From the NCBI GenBank assembly GCA_903892515.1, contig CAITIS010000079.1, positions 62,001 to 126,000 on the forward strand: DNA of 64,000 bases, in the 5' to 3' direction. This DNA is from an uncultured Planctomycetota bacterium (lineage in GTDB: Bacteria > Planctomycetota > Phycisphaerae > SM23-33). Positions 33,691-41,633 of the stretch are shown piece by piece. The translations under genes and the position numbers were made by a program. Position 1 is the first letter of the stretch. Every line of letters starts with the position of its first letter. Under the pieces are notes generated by a model. It saw only the letters and a program-made list of their open reading frames with translations. It was not told where the DNA came from and searched no databases.

Positions 33691-36690
33691 ATGGCGGTTA
33701 ATTCACCCAAAACGGAAGTCAATGGCAAGGATGCCGTGATTCCATCCGCCGCAGGCGGCTTGCAGGTCCAGGCGTGCTTTTGCCCGGCCGGGCAGGACCC
33801 GCTCGAGTCGGTGAAGTGGGAACGCCGCACCGCCATAATCAAGGATGACAAGGGCGAGGTGATCTTCCGCCAGGAAGGCGTTGAAGTCCCGGCCAGCTGG
33901 AGCCAGTTGGCCACCAACGTCGTCGTCAACAAGTATTTCTATGGCGAGCATGGCAAGAAGGAGCGAGAGAACTCCGTTCGCCAACTCGTCCACCGCGTGA
34001 CGCGGACCATCGCCGACTGGGCCTTGCAGGATGGCCTGCTGGCCTCGCCGCAGGACGCCGACAATTTCTACCGCGACCTGACTTGGCTGTGCGTCCATCA
34101 ATATGGCGCGTTCAACAGCCCGGTGTGGTTCAACGTCGGGCTGTTCCATCAGAAGGGCGTGGCCGGTTCCGAGGGCAACTTCCACTGGGACCGCGCCCGC
34201 CAGACGCCCGTCCGCACCAAGCGTGGCTACGAATACCCGCAGGGCTCGGCATGCTTCATCCAGAGCGTGGCAGACACCATGGAGGACATCATGCGGCTGG
34301 CCACCTCCGAGGCCATGCTGTTCAAGTATGGCTCGGGCACGGGCACGGACCTGTCCACGCTGCGTTCCAGCCGCGAACGCCTGGCTGGCGGCGGCAAGCC
34401 CTCTGGCCCGATGAGCTTCATGCGCGTCTTCGACCAGATTGCCGGCGTGGTCAAGAGCGGCGGCAAGACGCGGAGAGCCGCCAAGATGCAGTCGCTGCGC
34501 TGCGACCATCCCGACATTATGGAATTCATCCAGGCCAAGGCCAATGAAGAGAAGAAGGCCTGGGCACTGATCGAGGCCGGTTACGACGGCAACTACAACG
34601 GCGAAGCCTACAGCTCCGTCATGTACCAGAACGCCAATCTGTCCGTGCGTTTGACGGACGATTTCCTCCAGGCGGCCGTTGATGGCAAAGAGTGGCAGAC
34701 GTACGCCGTCACCACCAAAGAGCCGATGGTCAAGTACGATGCGGCCGAGATGCTGCGGACAATGGCCGACAGCTGCAACATCTGCGGCGATCCCGGCGTG
34801 CAGTACGACACCACGATCAACCGCTGGCACACCTGCCCCGAGAGCGGCCGGATCAACGCCTCCAACCCGTGCAGCGAATACATGTTCGTGAACGACTCGG
34901 CCTGCAACCTGTCGAGCCTGAACCTGATGAAGTTCCGCCAGGCCGATGGCCGGTTCGACGTGGATTCATTCCGCAAGGCGGTGCGAATTTTCGTCATCGC
35001 CCAGGAGATGCTGGTCGATCACGGCAGCTACCCGACGGAGAAGATCTGCAGCAATAGCCACCTGTTCCGCCCGCTGGGGCTGGGCTATGCCAACTTGGGC
35101 GCGATGCTGATGAGCCTGGGCTATCCCTACGACAGCGACGCCGGCAGGGCCACCGCGGCCGCCGTCACGGCCATTTTGACGGCCGAGGCGTACACGACCA
35201 GCGCCGAAATGGCCAGCCGGCTGGGCACGTTTGACGAGTTCCCGAAGAACCGCCAGTCCATGCTCAAAGTCATGCGGATGCACCGGGCCGAGATTGAGAA
35301 TATCCAGTCGGCAGAACTGGCCGGCGAGCTAGTTGACGAGGCGCGGCGGAGTTGGGACAAGGCCGTCGCGGCGGGCGAGTCTCACGGCTATCGCAACGCC
35401 CAGGCCACGGTGCTGGCGCCCACGGGCACGATCGGTTTCATGATGGATTGCGATACGACGGGCGTGGAACCCGATATCGCCTTGGTGAAGTACAAGCTGC
35501 TGGCCGGCGGAGGCATGCTCAAACTGGTCAACAACACCGTCGGTCTGGCCTTGGAACGCATGGGCTACAGCCCCTCCGAGGTCGATGCCATTCTGGACCA
35601 TATCGAGCAGCAAGACACCATCGAAGGCGCTGCGGGCCTGCACGAAGAGGACCTGGCGGTCTTCGACTGTGCCTTCCGTCCGGCCAAGGGCGTGCGGTCC
35701 ATTCATTACTCGGGCCACCTGCGGATGATGGCGGCCGTTCAGCCGTTCCTGTCCGGCGCGATCTCCAAGACGGTCAACATGCCCAAGGAGACGACGACCG
35801 AAGAGATTTCCGATGTTTTCCTGAGCGGCTGGCGGATGGGACTCAAGGCCGTGGCGATCTATCGCGACGGGTCCAAGCGGTCCCAGCCCTTGAACGTCAA
35901 GCAGGACAAAAAGAAGTCCGAGCCGGTGGAGCAGCCGGCGGTGGCGGCCTTGCCGGTGGCCCCGGCATTCGCGCCCCGGCGGCAGCGCATGCCCGCCACG
36001 GCCATGTCGGTGCGGCACAAGTTCGAGGTCGGCGGGCATGAGGGCTATCTGCACGTTGGCCTGTTCAACGACCAGCAGCCGGGTGAGGTGTTCATCACCA
36101 TGGCCAAGGAAGGCTCGACGGTCGGCGGCATGATGGATGCCTTCGCGACGGCCATCAGCCTGTGCTTGCAGTACGGCGTGCCGCTCGAAGCGCTGGTCAA
36201 GAAGTTCTCGCACCAGCGTTTTGAGCCCAACGGGATGACCAGCAATACGGAAATCCCATTCGCCAAGAGCATCGTGGATTACATCTTCCGCTGGCTGGGG
36301 ATGGAGTTCTCCGAGCGGAAGAATGAGCAGTCTTTCAAGCGGCCGGGACGGTTGGATCGGTCGGCCGCAGGAGAGGGCGTCACGGATGAAAGCGCCCCAG
36401 ACGCGCACGGCGCCGCAGGGACCGCGGGCAAGGATGTTTCGATCCCCGGCGCCGGGGCTTACGTCAGCCATGCCGCCAGTGAAGACGGCAACGGCTCGGG
36501 CAAGGCCGCCGTGGCCGCAGTGACGGCGGTAAATCTGGAAAACCGCCTCTCGGGCATGACGCGAATTGATGAGCAGTTCTCTCACTTCCAGGAAGACGCG
36601 CCGGCCTGCGACGTGTGCGGGTCGATCACGGTCCGCAATGGAAGCTGCTACAAGTGTTTCAACTGCGGCGCTTCGTTAGGCTGCAGCTAA
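33691..36690 (+). CDS. nrdJ: Ribonucleoside-diphosphate reductase, adenosylcobalamin-dependent (class II)
   Basis: 999 residues, in the range of large class II reductases. It makes deoxyribonucleotides using a B12-derived thiyl radical. QGSACFIQSV with Cys188 and NPCSEYMF with Cys394 are active-site cysteine regions; ATVLAPTGTIGFMMDCDTTGVEP and GHLRMMAAVQPFLSGAISKTVNMP belong to the C-terminal barrel. After residue 700 come a dimer/regulatory-like domain (HKFEVGGHEGYLHVGLF...) and a zinc-ribbon tail CDVCG...CYKCFNCG thought to shuttle electrons. GGAG is eight bases before the ATG at 33691. No class I or III reductase is in the window. Confidence 0.96.
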   Translation: MAVNSPKTEVNGKDAVIPSAAGGLQVQACFCPAGQDPLESVKWERRTAIIKDDKGEVIFRQEGVEVPASWSQLATNVVVNKYFYGEHGKKERENSVRQLVHRVTRTIADWALQDGLLASPQDADNFYRDLTWLCVHQYGAFNSPVWFNVGLFHQKGVAGSEGNFHWDRARQTPVRTKRGYEYPQGSACFIQSVADTMEDIMRLATSEAMLFKYGSGTGTDLSTLRSSRERLAGGGKPSGPMSFMRVFDQIAGVVKSGGKTRRAAKMQSLRCDHPDIMEFIQAKANEEKKAWALIEAGYDGNYNGEAYSSVMYQNANLSVRLTDDFLQAAVDGKEWQTYAVTTKEPMVKYDAAEMLRTMADSCNICGDPGVQYDTTINRWHTCPESGRINASNPCSEYMFVNDSACNLSSLNLMKFRQADGRFDVDSFRKAVRIFVIAQEMLVDHGSYPTEKICSNSHLFRPLGLGYANLGAMLMSLGYPYDSDAGRATAAAVTAILTAEAYTTSAEMASRLGTFDEFPKNRQSMLKVMRMHRAEIENIQSAELAGELVDEARRSWDKAVAAGESHGYRNAQATVLAPTGTIGFMMDCDTTGVEPDIALVKYKLLAGGGMLKLVNNTVGLALERMGYSPSEVDAILDHIEQQDTIEGAAGLHEEDLAVFDCAFRPAKGVRSIHYSGHLRMMAAVQPFLSGAISKTVNMPKETTTEEISDVFLSGWRMGLKAVAIYRDGSKRSQPLNVKQDKKKSEPVEQPAVAALPVAPAFAPRRQRMPATAMSVRHKFEVGGHEGYLHVGLFNDQQPGEVFITMAKEGSTVGGMMDAFATAISLCLQYGVPLEALVKKFSHQRFEPNGMTSNTEIPFAKSIVDYIFRWLGMEFSERKNEQSFKRPGRLDRSAAGEGVTDESAPDAHGAAGTAGKDVSIPGAGAYVSHAASEDGNGSGKAAVAAVTAVNLENRLSGMTRIDEQFSHFQEDAPACDVCGSITVRNGSCYKCFNCGASLGCS

Positions 36691-36714
36691 GAGCGGTCTT
36701 ACATAAGTGTTTGG

Positions 36715-36767
36715 CGGTGGCACGGCCTTTTAGGCTGTGCCGAACAGACTAAAAGCCTGTTCCACCG
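36715..36767. repeat. Three-way-junction-like palindrome after nrdJ
   Basis: CGGTGG (36715-36720) pairs with CCACCG (36762-36767) and encloses CACGGCC/GGCTGTG and GAACAG/CTGTTC hairpins whose loops (CTTTTAG and CTAAAAG) are also complementary. It has no T-run; it might stabilise the nrdJ transcript end. Confidence 0.6.
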
Positions 36768-36815
36768 TTTAGAACTTGCATAGGTCCGCTTAGCTCTGTA
36801 GTTAGGTCAGGGCTC

Positions 36816-37040
36816 GTGCGGCGGCAGGGCGCCAGGGTTTGGGCGCCCGACCCGCGGGACGGTACGTTTTTGACTTCGTTGAACCGCTGCCGCACTTGCC
36901 CGGCCAGCCTGGGCCGGGCCGCCGAGTAACCAGCCCGAGGAAAGGGCCTCCGCCACCGCTGCGGGAGGCCCGACTGGGCGCGGCGGCCAGGTCGCAGGCG
37001 TGCACTTCGTTTTGCACATCTTTTTCATTCTTTTTTCGCT
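36816..37040 (+). ncRNA. Candidate structured RNA region (strand uncertain)
   Basis: A GC-rich block without a believable gene. GTGCGGCGGC (36816-36825) pairs with GCTGCCGCAC (36886-36895) around GGGCGCC/GGCGCCC (36827-36848); then GCCCGGCC/GGCCGGGC (36898-36919); then GGGCCTCC/GGAGGCCC (36944-36971) inside CCAG/CTGG. GTGCA/TGCAC at about 37000-37017 is followed by ATCTTTTT and further T-runs to 37050, as expected for a + strand end. It does not match RNase P RNA, tmRNA or SRP RNA landmarks. Only the pairing is seen; that it is transcribed is inference. Confidence 0.35.
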
Positions 37041-37050
37041 TTTTTTTTTG

Positions 37051-37699
37051 CGGCAGGTATCGGTACGGAAACCGGTTCCGGCCGGGCGAAGGCCATGCTC
37101 GTTGATGCCACGGAAAATCAGCGGGATCGAGCCTAAGATAGTTTTGATTACGTTGAAGTATTCGCCCTTCGCCGATGTGCCGCGTGCCAGTGTCCAGGCG
37201 TTGTCGACCAGAAGGGAGACCGGTCGGACGAGGCAGCGGAAGGGTCGCGAAGATGACCAGGCTGTGGGGCGGCGCCATGACAAAGCCGCGCCGTCCCGGA
37301 GATTTCTTCAAGACTTATTGCGGCTCTTGCCGAATATGCACTGACGCAACGTGCGAGCTAAGCCAGCTTGAGAAAGCTGGAGATGGATAGCAGAAAGTTG
37401 ATTTGTTTGCTGCGCCCTAGAGCAGCGTAGGTCCCCCTCCGCCTACGTATGGGTTGCGGCCAGTAAGGGCGATTCTCAGGTCTCCCTCCGCCTGGGTGTC
37501 GCCCTGTTTTTATGCGCACTTCGCGAGCGGAGAGATGCCCAGAAGATTCGGAAGGCTTTCGACGCAGAGGGCCAGAGACGCAGAGAAGACATGGCAGAGA
37601 AGAAAGAAATGTTAGAGGCATTGCGACAGGGGTGTCGCCACCAGCAGCGCATACTCGCGATACGTATTACATCCCATGTATCCCCTGCATCCCTGCTAA
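37051..37699. other. Intergenic region, nothing recognised
   Basis: About 650 bases with only short unrelated frames. It includes two loosely repeated segments near 37425 and 37482 (GGTCCCCCTCCGCCT and GGTCTCCCTCCGCCT), which may mark an old duplication. Confidence 0.5.
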
Positions 37700-38125
37700 C
37701 TACGGCGCGGACGCGGGTTGGCTGGTCGGAGCCCAGGAGCGTGCGAACTCGGCCTCACGCTCGTCCCACTTCTTGAGCTGCTCAGGGGAAAGCGTCGAGA
37801 CGAGATCCTCACGCATGTTGTCCATCTCCACTTTCATTCGCGGGAACACTTCAGCCCGAACCGCCTGCAACGCCGGCCAGTGCCGCTGGACGATCTGCCG
37901 GAATTGTTCTTGCTGGTTCTTTGCTAGATCGAGCGGGCGGGACATGCGGTCAGCGAAGCGGACGGCGGCGAGTTCAGGATGCTTGCGATAATAGTCCTGG
38001 CGGTTGTCGTTATACAGGGCGTACAGCCCGGCCCCCGTGGCGACGCCGGCGGCAAAGACCACCACCGCCAGCACGATCTGGAGCACCAGCATGCCCGGCC
38101 GGCGGACGGGAGGCAGTTGTGTCAT
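37700..38125 (-). CDS. Membrane-anchored periplasmic Spy/CnrX-like protein
   Basis: 141 residues. One transmembrane helix (MLVLQIVLAVVVFAAGVATGAGLYAL) then a helical periplasmic part: DRMSRPLDLAKNQQEQFRQIVQRH and EDLVSTLSPEQLKKWDERE, which fits the LTxxQ pattern of Spy/ZraP/CnrX metal-sensor and chaperone proteins. The ATG at 38125 overlaps the stop of the anti-sigma-like gene (ATGA). As third gene of a sigma/anti-sigma operon it is in the place of CnrX, the periplasmic sensor of the Cupriavidus cnrYXH system. A metal ligand set cannot be proven; the ending is a Ser/Ala/Pro tail. Confidence 0.72.
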   Translation of the reverse strand: MTQLPPVRRPGMLVLQIVLAVVVFAAGVATGAGLYALYNDNRQDYYRKHPELAAVRFADRMSRPLDLAKNQQEQFRQIVQRHWPALQAVRAEVFPRMKVEMDNMREDLVSTLSPEQLKKWDEREAEFARSWAPTSQPASAP

Positions 38126-38367
38126 AGACTCACCGTCACGCTCATCATGTCTGCCAGCGGGTTGCCCGACTGCATGGCGTAGATAGCGGCCACGCCCACG
38201 ACCAAGGCCGTTGCGATGGAAATGGCCGCCGCCACCGGGAACACCCACACGTCCTTGGGCCTACGGCTGGCAATGTCGGCCAGCACCCGTCCGGTTACGT
38301 CGATGCTCAAACCCATGGGTTTGCCCGCTCCGGCCGCCAGAGTCCTGATGAATTCCAGTTCGTTCAT
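38122..38367 (-). CDS. Small single-pass membrane protein, probable anti-sigma factor
   Basis: 81 residues: a short cytosolic N-terminal part (MNELEFIRTLAAGAGKPMGLSID...), one transmembrane helix (VWVFPVAAAISIATALVVGVAAIYAM) and a brief periplasmic end. It lies three bases after the ECF sigma stop and overlaps the Spy/CnrX-like gene by four bases. Size, topology and position fit a minimal anti-sigma factor like CnrY; no zinc-binding anti-sigma motif is present. Confidence 0.72.
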   Translation of the reverse strand: MNELEFIRTLAAGAGKPMGLSIDVTGRVLADIASRRPKDVWVFPVAAAISIATALVVGVAAIYAMQSGNPLADMMSVTVSL

Positions 38368-38370
38368 GGT

Positions 38371-38949
38371 TTACTCCACATCGGCCTGTTGGCGTTTTTC
38401 CAACAGGACCTTGAGCTTCTTTCGGGCCCGGTGGGCCCTGACTTTAACACCGACCTGGCTCCAGCCCGTCTGCTGGGCCACCTGGGCCACGCTCAACTCC
38501 TCCAAGTGCAGCAACGTCAACACCAGCCGATCGGCCGGCGAGAGCTGACTCATCACTCGTTCGAGCAGCTCGCTGGCCTGCTGCTGCTCCATCGACCGAT
38601 CCTGCTGGCCGACGACTTCGTCCCAATCCTGCAACACGACCTGGTGGGCCTTCTGACGCTTCTGGTTTCGCCAGTAGCGGTAGCCCGCTCGCGTGGCGAT
38701 CCGCCTGAGCCAGTGCAGCAACGGCGAAGAACCGCGGAAGCTCCGCAGGCTCATGTACGCTTCCACGAACACGTCGTGCACCAACTCTTCCAGAACAGCG
38801 CGGTCGTGCGTAAACCGCCACATCTGGCCGGCGATGTCGTTCTGGTATCGCTCCACCAGCCGGGCGTAGGCCTGTCCGTCGCCGCGAAGGCTGGCCTGAA
38901 TGTCCTGAAGGTCGGTTGCGTCTATCAACGTTGGCACTCCTGACGGCAT
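38371..38949 (-). CDS. ECF-type RNA polymerase sigma factor
   Basis: 192 residues. Region 2 spans YARLVERYQNDIAGQMWRFTHDRAVLEELVHDVFVEAYMSLRSF and region 4 spans MSQLSPADRLVLTLLHLEELSVAQVAQQTGWSQVGVKVRAHRARKKLK. No region 1.1 or 3, as normal for ECF. ATG 38949 is chosen because the sigma-2 domain begins soon after it; the frame extends to 39069. It heads a three-gene operon with an anti-sigma-like and a Spy/CnrX-like gene, so envelope or metal stress control is likely. It may also drive the divergent Gly-rich gene. Confidence 0.93.
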   Translation of the reverse strand: MPSGVPTLIDATDLQDIQASLRGDGQAYARLVERYQNDIAGQMWRFTHDRAVLEELVHDVFVEAYMSLRSFRGSSPLLHWLRRIATRAGYRYWRNQKRQKAHQVVLQDWDEVVGQQDRSMEQQQASELLERVMSQLSPADRLVLTLLHLEELSVAQVAQQTGWSQVGVKVRAHRARKKLKVLLEKRQQADVE

Positions 38950-39109
38950 TGTCCCGTCAGGACGGCCCGTCCGCAAGTATGACCGCCCGGACCCACGCCA
39001 GGCCGTCCGCTCGTCGCAGGATTGGCCAAGCCCGGCAAGCCGATCCGGCGACAGCCGATCCGCTCCCAATGACTCTGTGAAAGCAGGGCGTCGGTTGGTT
39101 ACATCGAGA

Positions 39110-39121
39110 GAGAAATTTCTC
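39110..39121. promoter_or_regulatory. 12-bp perfect palindrome in the divergent promoter region
   Basis: GAGAAATTTCTC, flanked by CGAGA and CG, lies between the sigma operon and the Gly-rich gene. It could be an operator; the match is only to its own symmetry. Confidence 0.35.
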
Positions 39122-39232
39122 GACTTCGTGAAAAAAGACGATACTTGTAACTGAGGGTGCGTTTTACTGCACTAGCATGACGAAGAGCAAAGATGGCTCC
39201 CGGTTGGGGCCACAAGATGAAGGGAAGCAGTT

Positions 39233-39811
39233 ATGAATAGTATGGCCAAGAGAATCCTGACAACCTCGTTCGCGGTGCTGATTGCTGCCGCTGCCAGCCA
39301 GGCGGCGGGGCGCGGCGGTGATGGCGGCGGTCGCGGCGGTTCGGGCGGTGGCAGCTGGTCGCAGGGCGGCGGCCGCGGTTCTGATGGCGGCGGCCGGTCG
39401 CAGGGCGGCGGTCGCGGTTCCGATGGCGGGAGCTGGTCGCACGGCGGCGGACACGGCGGCGACAGCAACTGGTCGCACAACGGCGGCCACGATAACTGGC
39501 ATGGCGGTGGCCACGACGGCTACTGGCATGGCAATGGCCGGTATTACAACGGCTGGGGCCGGGGATACTATCCTGGCTGGGGTTTTGCGGCCGGGTTCAG
39601 CTACTACCCCAGCTATGATGTTGGCTACGTGGATCCTGGCCCGGTGTATGCCGCTGAGCCGGTGTACGATGCTCCGGCCCCTGTGTATGTTGCTCCGGCG
39701 CCGGTGTACGTGGCTCAGCCGTCGTGTGCAGTGGTTGTCGGGCGACCCTACTACCGGGGTTGGAGCCGGCCTTGCTATCGTTCTGGTTTCGCCTTCGGCT
39801 TCCGTTGGTAG
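39233..39811 (+). CDS. Secreted Gly/His/Ser-rich protein with YVAP repeats
   Basis: 192 residues. Signal peptide (MAKRILTTSFAVLIAAAASQAAG) then about 100 residues of GGG-R/S/H low complexity (QGGGRGSDGGGRSQ, HGGGHGGDSNWSHNGGHDNWHGG), then a Tyr/Pro part with APAPVYVAP repeats and a final aromatic-rich end. His clusters may bind metal. No enzyme fold is seen. It diverges from the ECF sigma operon and is closed by two strong terminators, suggesting high expression, perhaps as an envelope-stress product. Start could also be the ATG three codons on. Confidence 0.8.
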   Translation: MNSMAKRILTTSFAVLIAAAASQAAGRGGDGGGRGGSGGGSWSQGGGRGSDGGGRSQGGGRGSDGGSWSHGGGHGGDSNWSHNGGHDNWHGGGHDGYWHGNGRYYNGWGRGYYPGWGFAAGFSYYPSYDVGYVDPGPVYAAEPVYDAPAPVYVAPAPVYVAQPSCAVVVGRPYYRGWSRPCYRSGFAFGFRW

Positions 39812-39837
39812 TTCTGGCGGAATCTGTGAATACAAAG

Positions 39838-39867
39838 AGCCCCCGAGCCGATCGGGGGCTTCTTTTT
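39838..39867 (+). terminator. Intrinsic terminator 1 of the Gly-rich gene
   Basis: AGCCCCCGA (39838-39846) pairs with TCGGGGGCT (39852-39860), then TCTTTTT. Confidence 0.95.
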
Positions 39868-39875
39868 GCGCAGAA

Positions 39876-39910
39876 GAAGACCGGCACAAAGAGCCGGTCT
39901 TCGTTGTTCC
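39876..39910 (+). terminator. Intrinsic terminator 2, in tandem
   Basis: GAAGACCGGC (39876-39885) pairs with GCCGGTCTTC (39893-39902) around ACAAAGA and is followed by GTTGTT. It begins nine bases after the first terminator. Confidence 0.8.
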
Positions 39911-39932
39911 TGCAGGGGAGTAGGGGGCTTAG

Positions 39933-40190
39933 TACTACAACGCTACGAATGGAGCTTTGATAATTCGGCTGGCTTGGAGGCCCGGAGGGCCGAAACGATT
40001 GTAGCCGTGGGCGTAAGCCCACGGAGACCGCCCCAGTGGTAAAGAGCCCCGGCGGGGCGACAGAGTCGTTGGACAAGCCAACTGTGTCGCCCCTTCGGGG
40101 CTCAGGCACAAGCCTATGCATGCCGGGGGCTTACGCCCCCGGCTACAGTAGTACCGACCCTTCGGGTCTGCATTTCGTAGCGTTGTAGTA
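39933..40190. mobile_element. MITE-like element with 17-bp perfect terminal inverted repeats
   Basis: TACTACAACGCTACGAA (39933-39949) is the exact inverse of TTCGTAGCGTTGTAGTA (40174-40190). Inside are further palindromes: GTGGGCGTAAGCCCAC, GAGCCCCGGCGGGGCGACA against TGTCGCCCCTTCGGGGCTC, and GCCGGGGGCTTACGCCCCCGGC. Related inner modules recur at 46.36-46.47 kb without these ends. No coding capacity. Confidence 0.75.
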
Positions 40191-40300
40191 TCAGTGAAGT
40201 CCCGCTCAAGGCTTGCACGAGAGCCCTGAGCCAGCCCGCCTTGCTCCCTTCCGTGCGCCAGCCCTCCTAAAATGGGATGGCAGAACGTAAGGAGCAAACC

Positions 40301-40729
40301 ATGAAGGCCAAGGAAATAATGAAGGCTGAGCACCTCCAGGTGTGCAGCGATGAGACCGATTGCCGTCACATCGCACAGTTGATGGCCGATAACAATGTCG
40401 GCGCGATCCCCATTTGCGATGCCGCCGGCAAGCTCGAAGGCATTATCACCGACCGCGACATCGTCTGCCGCATCGTGGGACCAGGCAAGAGCTACGAGAC
40501 GCCGGCCAAGGACATCATGTCCGGGGACCTGCACACGTGCTCGCCCGATGCGTCCCTCAAGGACGTCGAGGCGACCATGCGCAAGTTCCAGATCCGGCGC
40601 CTGCCCGTGGTTGACGCGGATCTGCGCCTGCTGGGCGTGATCGCACTGGCAGACCTCGTGGCGGCCTTGCACGGCAAGAAGGAACACGAACTCATCACCG
40701 TGCTGGAAGCAGTGGCGATGCCGCAGTAA
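40301..40729 (+). CDS. CBS-domain pair protein
   Basis: 142 residues that are nearly all two CBS motifs: MKAKEIMKAEHLQVCSDETDCRHIAQLMADNNVGAIPI...GIITDRDIVCRIV and AKDIMSGDLHTCSPDASLKDVEATMRKFQIRRLPVVDADLRLLGVIALADL. Such Bateman modules bind adenine nucleotides and act as stress or energy sensors. TAAGGAG six bases before the ATG gives a strong start. It stands alone and converges with the SGNH gene. Confidence 0.94.
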   Translation: MKAKEIMKAEHLQVCSDETDCRHIAQLMADNNVGAIPICDAAGKLEGIITDRDIVCRIVGPGKSYETPAKDIMSGDLHTCSPDASLKDVEATMRKFQIRRLPVVDADLRLLGVIALADLVAALHGKKEHELITVLEAVAMPQ

Positions 40730-40780
40730 GGCCGCAACCGCTGGCACCAAATTCGCAGCCTGGGTGCGCGGCGCCGGCGC

Positions 40781-40810
40781 CATGCTTCTGCGTTGTCTGG
40801 CAGAAGCATG
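40781..40810. repeat. CATGCTTCTGC hairpin between convergent genes
   Basis: An 11-bp perfect stem (40781-40791 with 40800-40810) and 8-base loop in the 108-bp gap between the CBS and SGNH genes. The same family occurs at 52630-52659. It may end transcription on both sides but lacks a T-run. Confidence 0.75.
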
Positions 40811-40837
40811 CCAGACTCAGCGGATCGCTGCGACGCT

Positions 40838-41485
40838 CTACCAGGAGAAGCCCAGCGCCTTCAGGAATGCTCGGGCCAGGATCATGTGCCCGATTTGATT
40901 GGGGTGTACGCGGTCCCAGCTCAATGTGGCCGAATAGTAGTGCGTAAGTGCCTCGTTGAAGGCCGCCTGGGTGTCCACCAGCACGGCCTCGTGTCTGGCG
41001 GCGAGCTTCTTTATCACTTGGCCGTAGCGGTCCATCATCGCCCGCATCGAATCCGTCGTTGATGGCTCGATGAAGAAGGGCGTCATCAGCACCAGGCCCT
41101 TGAGTTGCTTCTTCGAGCTGGAAATCACTTCTTCCAGCGCGATCTCGTACTCGTCGATGTACACATGCTGCTCGGGTTGCAGCGGCACATCGTGCTGGCG
41201 CCACACGTCGTTGGCGCCGATCATGATCGACACCCAGTCGGGCTTCAGCGCCATCACGTCCTGCTGCCAGCGGGCCTTGAGCCCCCGGGCGTTGTCGCCG
41301 CCGCAGCCCATGTTGACCACGCGGATCTTTTGCTCGGGACAGCACGCCCCCAGCAGGGCATCGACCATCGAGACATGACCCTTGCCCAGCGCCCCGAAGA
41401 GCCCCTCGCCCACTGGGCGGGCGCGCTCGCAGTCGGTAACGGAATCGCCGATCATGACCAGTTTGCTGCCTTTGCTGATTTTCAT
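40838..41485 (-). CDS. SGNH/GDSL-family hydrolase
   Basis: 215 residues. LVMIGDSVTDCERARP gives block I with nucleophile Ser15, NMGCGGDNARG block II with Gly, IMIGANDVW block III with Asn, and WDRVHPNQIGH block V with the Asp-x-x-His. These enzymes hydrolyse esters, often acetyl groups on carbohydrate. No signal peptide, so it acts in the cytosol. GGGAG before the ATG at 41485 fixes the start. Confidence 0.93.
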   Translation of the reverse strand: MKISKGSKLVMIGDSVTDCERARPVGEGLFGALGKGHVSMVDALLGACCPEQKIRVVNMGCGGDNARGLKARWQQDVMALKPDWVSIMIGANDVWRQHDVPLQPEQHVYIDEYEIALEEVISSSKKQLKGLVLMTPFFIEPSTTDSMRAMMDRYGQVIKKLAARHEAVLVDTQAAFNEALTHYYSATLSWDRVHPNQIGHMILARAFLKALGFSW

Positions 41486-41633
41486 ATGTAAACTCCCTGA
41501 TGCCAGGAACAGAATGCACGGAGAGACACTCACGCCGCGAAGAGCAAGAGCCTATCGCCTCCGCCCCGTGCGTCAAGGGGCAGATCGAGCCTCCGGCCTT
41601 CCCAAACCGGCCTGACAACGCGACAATGTCCGC

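Noticed and set aside
36802-37311. Minus-strand frames of 158-169 residues in the gap after nrdJ
   Set aside because: Lys/Arg/Pro-rich composition, no ribosome site, and they run through strong palindromes; more likely non-coding.
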